Assembly: GCA_050259035.1 (NCBI GenBank)
Contig: JBLMZW010000243.1
Coordinates: 1-15,299, forward strand
Direction of reading: 5' to 3'
DNA from: JBLMZW01 sp050259035
GTDB taxonomy: Bacteria; Bacillota; Syntrophomonadia; Syntrophomonadales; DTU052
Length of the DNA stretch: 15,299 nucleotides
The position numbers and the translations under genes are program-made. This document shows, piece after piece, positions 13,225 to 15,299 of this stretch; position 1 is the first letter of the stretch; every line of letters starts with the position of its first letter. The notes beneath the pieces are model-generated. The model worked only from the letters and a program-made list of their open reading frames with translations. It was not told where the DNA came from and made no database searches.

Positions 13225-13762
13225 GACTTTCCCCATTAGTTAAAATAGATTGCAGTTTGGCTCGAATTCTATTAAGCCGTGACTTCACAGTACCAACCGG
13301 AATGCCCATAATTTGGCCGATATCTCGGTATGGTAAATCGAGGTAGTCTTTCATCAAAACTAAATCCCGGTCTTCCAGGATCAGGGCGTTTAAAGCTTCC
13401 ATCAGAAGAACCCTCTGTTCTAACATGAAGTAGTGGTCGGCAGCTACAAGCTGATCCGGGTATTCCTCATCATTTATTGGAGAGGGCCGCCGTTTGGCAT
13501 CTCGCACGTAATTCAAACAGGTGTTGCGGCAGATCCTGAAAATCCAGGTTGAAAGAGAGGATTTGCGGGAATCATATCCGTTTATCCCACGGTAAACTTT
13601 TAAGAATATATCCTGAGTCAATTCCTCGGCGGCATAGTAATCATTAGACATACGCAAGCAATAACTAAATACCCGGCTTTTAAATAAGTTAATCAACTTT
13701 TCAAAAGCTTCAACATCACCTTCCTGAATTCTTTTGGCGACTAATCGATCGGTTAATCTCAT
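13217..13762 (-). CDS. ECF-type RNA polymerase sigma factor
   Basis: 181 residues, typical for ECF sigma factors. The sigma-2 region (about 14-90) has DVEAFEKLINLFKSRVFSYC, AAEELTQDIFLKVYRGI for core and -10 contacts, and STWIFRICRNTCLNYVRD. The sigma-4 region (about 125-178) has LILEDRDLVLMKDYLDLPYRD, GIPVGTVKSRLNRIRAKLQ for -35 recognition. The ATG at 13762 is preceded by AGAGG 9 bases away; upstream in-frame TTG/GTG codons lack a site. The next gene, encoding a one-TM protein, overlaps its end by eight bases, the usual coupling of sigma and anti-sigma genes. It directs RNA polymerase to a small regulon, signal unknown. No clear GAAC/CGTC autoregulated promoter is seen upstream. Confidence 0.93.
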   Translation of the reverse strand: MRLTDRLVAKRIQEGDVEAFEKLINLFKSRVFSYCLRMSNDYYAAEELTQDIFLKVYRGINGYDSRKSSLSTWIFRICRNTCLNYVRDAKRRPSPINDEEYPDQLVAADHYFMLEQRVLLMEALNALILEDRDLVLMKDYLDLPYRDIGQIMGIPVGTVKSRLNRIRAKLQSILTNGESHA

Positions 13763-13771
13763 TATGATATG

Positions 13772-13776
13772 CCTCT
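13772..13776 (-). promoter_or_regulatory. Ribosome binding site of the ECF sigma gene
   Basis: The complement reads AGAGG, 9 bases before the ATG at 13762, and selects it over the earlier TTG at 13804. Confidence 0.6.
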
Positions 13777-13790
13777 TATGATGTCCTGTA

Positions 13791-13823
13791 TGTATATACA
13801 CCAATTTATAGACTATGGTTCAA
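13791..13823 (-). promoter_or_regulatory. Possible promoter of the sigma operon with palindrome
   Basis: On the minus strand TTGAAC (complement of 13818-13823) and TATATA (complement of 13793-13798) are 19 bp apart, or 17 bp to TGTATA. The -10 lies in the perfect 10-base palindrome TGTATATACA at 13791-13800. It looks more like a housekeeping promoter than an ECF one. Confidence 0.4.
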
Positions 13824-13838
13824 AGCTTGTAAGGAATT

Positions 13839-13867
13839 TTTAATAAATACCCGCTGCTTTTTATAAT
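13839..13867 (+). promoter_or_regulatory. Possible promoter of the ketopantoate-reductase-like gene
   Basis: TTTAAT at 13839-13844 and a perfect TATAAT at 13862-13867 are 17 bp apart, about 40 bases before the ATG. The -10 is convincing; the -35 is weak. Confidence 0.5.
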
Positions 13868-13906
13868 GTTATCATGTAATAAAAACTAAGTTCGATGGGA
13901 GTAAAT

Positions 13907-14845
13907 ATGAAGATATTATTCTTCGGGGCCGGGGTTATAGGAAGCGTTTTCGCCGCCCGAATCGCCATGTCAGGTCATGAGGTTACTGTCCTGGACCGGG
14001 AAGATAGATTAGAAGAGATTAAAGAGTACGGAATAATAATTGAAAACGGGATAACCGGAAAAAGAGATACGGCCCGGGTCAAAACCGTGAATCACCTGGG
14101 ACCGGAGGATTACTATGATCTGGCTGTTGTTCCGGTGAGAAGTGATCACCTTCCAGCCATTCTTCCGGTATTAGCGGCGAACAGAGTTATTCCGGATATA
14201 TTGATTATGGTCAATAACCCCAAAGGTCCGCATGCGATTATCGATGCTCTGGGGCCTAAGAGGTTCTTGCTGGGGTTTCCTGGCAGGGGAGGGGGAAGGA
14301 AAGGCCCGGTGGTGATTTATGAAATATCCAAGCCGGTTATACAAAGAACCACTGTCGGGGAATTGGGTGGAAAAATGAGCAAGAGGGTGAAACGGATTTC
14401 AGCTTTGATAAAGGGCGCCGGATTTCCGGTAACTATCGAAAGCAATATGGACGCCTGGCAGAAGACTCATGTCTGCTGGGTAAGCCCATTTGCCAACGCC
14501 ATTTACATGGCGGGAGGGACTAACTATCAACTGGCGCAGCGTCTGGATATTATTCGATTGTTCCTGAGGGCGACGCAGGAAGGCTTCTCCGCTTTAAAAC
14601 ATATGAAGGTGCCAGTAACCCCGTGGAAGTTCAGGTTTCTTAACTGGCTTCCCGAATTGCTGCTGGTAAAGGTTTTTCAAAGGGTTTGCAGCTCTAAAGA
14701 AATAGAAATTCTGGCAACCTTACATTGCCAGAATGCACCTAATGAAATGAAAGAGCTGGCCCAAGACTTGAGAACGATGGTTGAAGCAACACCGGTTTCA
14801 GCGCCTGCCATGGAATTGCTGGCAGGTTATATACCTGACATATAG
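13907..14845 (+). CDS. Ketopantoate reductase (ApbA/PanE) family oxidoreductase
   Basis: 312 residues from the ATG at 13907, 5 bases after GGGAG; the in-frame ATG at 13895 overlaps that site. The N-terminus is a Rossmann fold for NAD(P) (MKILFFGAGVIGSVFAARIA, GxGxxG at 7-12), followed by the MVNNPKGP loop at 101-108. W184-x-K186 sits where the catalytic lysine of PanE stands, but the residue four after it, Asn in the E. coli enzyme, is Cys190 here (KTHVC), and the following helix differs. The protein therefore belongs to the superfamily but may not reduce ketopantoate. It is a single gene, flanked by a divergent sigma operon and a convergent permease gene. No pantothenate genes are near, which also argues against a fixed role in that pathway. 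Confidence 0.8.
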   Translation: MKILFFGAGVIGSVFAARIAMSGHEVTVLDREDRLEEIKEYGIIIENGITGKRDTARVKTVNHLGPEDYYDLAVVPVRSDHLPAILPVLAANRVIPDILIMVNNPKGPHAIIDALGPKRFLLGFPGRGGGRKGPVVIYEISKPVIQRTTVGELGGKMSKRVKRISALIKGAGFPVTIESNMDAWQKTHVCWVSPFANAIYMAGGTNYQLAQRLDIIRLFLRATQEGFSALKHMKVPVTPWKFRFLNWLPELLLVKVFQRVCSSKEIEILATLHCQNAPNEMKELAQDLRTMVEATPVSAPAMELLAGYIPDI

Positions 14846-14862
14846 ATGTAGTTTTCTCCCGA

Positions 14863-15299
14863 CTACTCGCTTCTTATCGCCTCGAGTACACTAAGGTTCA
14901 TGGCACGCTTAGCGGGGATGTAACCGGAAATCAACCCGACCAGCATGGCAAAGGCAACGGCAGAGAGTGCTAGTACAGCGGGGATTTTGGATACCGGACC
15001 TGCACCGCCAATAGAACTCATAAAACCGGCAGCTCCCTTATTAAGGATTAATGATAAACCCAGGCTTAAACCCATACCAATCATGCCGCCTCCAAAGCCA
15101 ATCATCGCTGCCTCAGCCAAAAACATTTTCTTGATATCGGTGATTTCCGCTCCCAGGACTTTAATTATGCCAATCTCCCTGGTTCTTTCATAAATACTCA
15201 TCATCATAGTATTGGCTATGCCAATGGCCGCTACCAGCAAACTCACTGCTCCTATAATGCCCAGTATGATCATTACAGTCCGCGAAGCCTTTTTCATTT
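14863..15299 (-). CDS. ABC transporter permease of MacB/FtsX type, C-terminal fragment
   Basis: About 145 residues are visible; the gene continues past the right edge. Four hydrophobic segments are readable, with the hallmark of the FtsX domain: a helix, then NTMMMSIYERTREIGIIKVLGA, a short amphipathic link, then GFGGGMIGMGLSLGLSL, and the closing SGYIPAKRAMNLSVLEAIRSE. This is the C-terminal half of permeases of about 400 residues that act with an ATPase in export or mechanotransmission. A Met near the edge (15297) is almost certainly internal. It is convergent with the ketopantoate-reductase-like gene, 17 bases apart, with no terminator visible. Confidence 0.9.
   Translation of the reverse strand, partial: MKKASRTVMIILGIIGAVSLLVAAIGIANTMMMSIYERTREIGIIKVLGAEITDIKKMFLAEAAMIGFGGGMIGMGLSLGLSLILNKGAAGFMSSIGGAGPVSKIPAVLALSAVAFAMLVGLISGYIPAKRAMNLSVLEAIRSE

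Noticed and set aside
1..15299. Insertion sequence, transposase, phage genes or tRNA
   Set aside because: No transposase, integrase or phage-type frame, no terminal repeats with target duplications and no tRNA cloverleaf were seen on either strand.

Overview
The window looks like a chromosomal segment of an anaerobic, low-to-middle G+C Firmicute. Strong AAGGAGG-type ribosome binding sites, frequent TTG starts, a ferredoxin fragment and three acyl-CoA dehydrogenases beside a thiolase and a class I CoA-transferase all point that way. This gene content is typical of fatty-acid-oxidising Clostridia such as the Syntrophomonas group. That placement is inference; no rRNA or other marker gene is present.

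Layout. (1) 1-835, minus strand: a MerR-type regulator with two tandem MerR-like halves, followed by the start of a 4Fe-4S ferredoxin-like gene that runs off the left edge. Its promoter has a dyad in an 18-bp spacer. (2) 996-3716, plus strand: a small secreted Gly/Arg-rich protein, a terminator, then an OmpR-type response regulator and a membrane histidine kinase. All three genes start with TTG. A pair of 11-bp-spaced TAACATTT repeats precedes the secreted protein and looks like a site for an OmpR/PhoP-type regulator. (3) 3725-5225, minus strand: an XRE regulator coupled to a short-chain-type acyl-CoA dehydrogenase. (4) 5226-5678, non-coding: a roughly 145-bp element built of heptamers (ACGTRAG on one side, its complement on the other), then an AT-rich control region with a 13-bp repeat spaced 52 bp apart, a candidate promoter, a start-stop ATGTAG behind a good Shine-Dalgarno, and palindromes. 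(5) 5679-12299, plus strand: a beta-oxidation operon of thiolase, CoA-transferase alpha and beta, a 608-residue acyl-CoA dehydrogenase and a 531-residue AidB-like one. The gap before the 608-residue gene holds a possible leader-peptide attenuator. A perfect 10-bp stem, probably a shared terminator, follows. (6) 12435-13762, minus strand: ECF sigma factor, a noncanonical one-TM putative anti-sigma factor and a compact MotA-like membrane protein. (7) 13907-14845, plus strand: a ketopantoate-reductase-family protein. (8) 14863-15299, minus strand: the C-terminal end of a MacB/FtsX-type permease.

How it may work together. The CoA-transferase could activate a fatty acid with CoA from acetyl-CoA, the acyl-CoA dehydrogenases could oxidise acyl-CoAs, and the thiolase would cleave the 3-ketoacyl-CoA. 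Hydratase, hydroxyacyl-CoA dehydrogenase and ETF genes are not in the window and must lie elsewhere. The XRE regulator, divergent from the operon, is the obvious candidate controller. The secreted protein/two-component cluster and the ECF sigma cluster look like two separate envelope-sensing modules. The least conventional items are the sigma/anti-sigma/MotA-like operon, the heptamer element and the possible attenuator.
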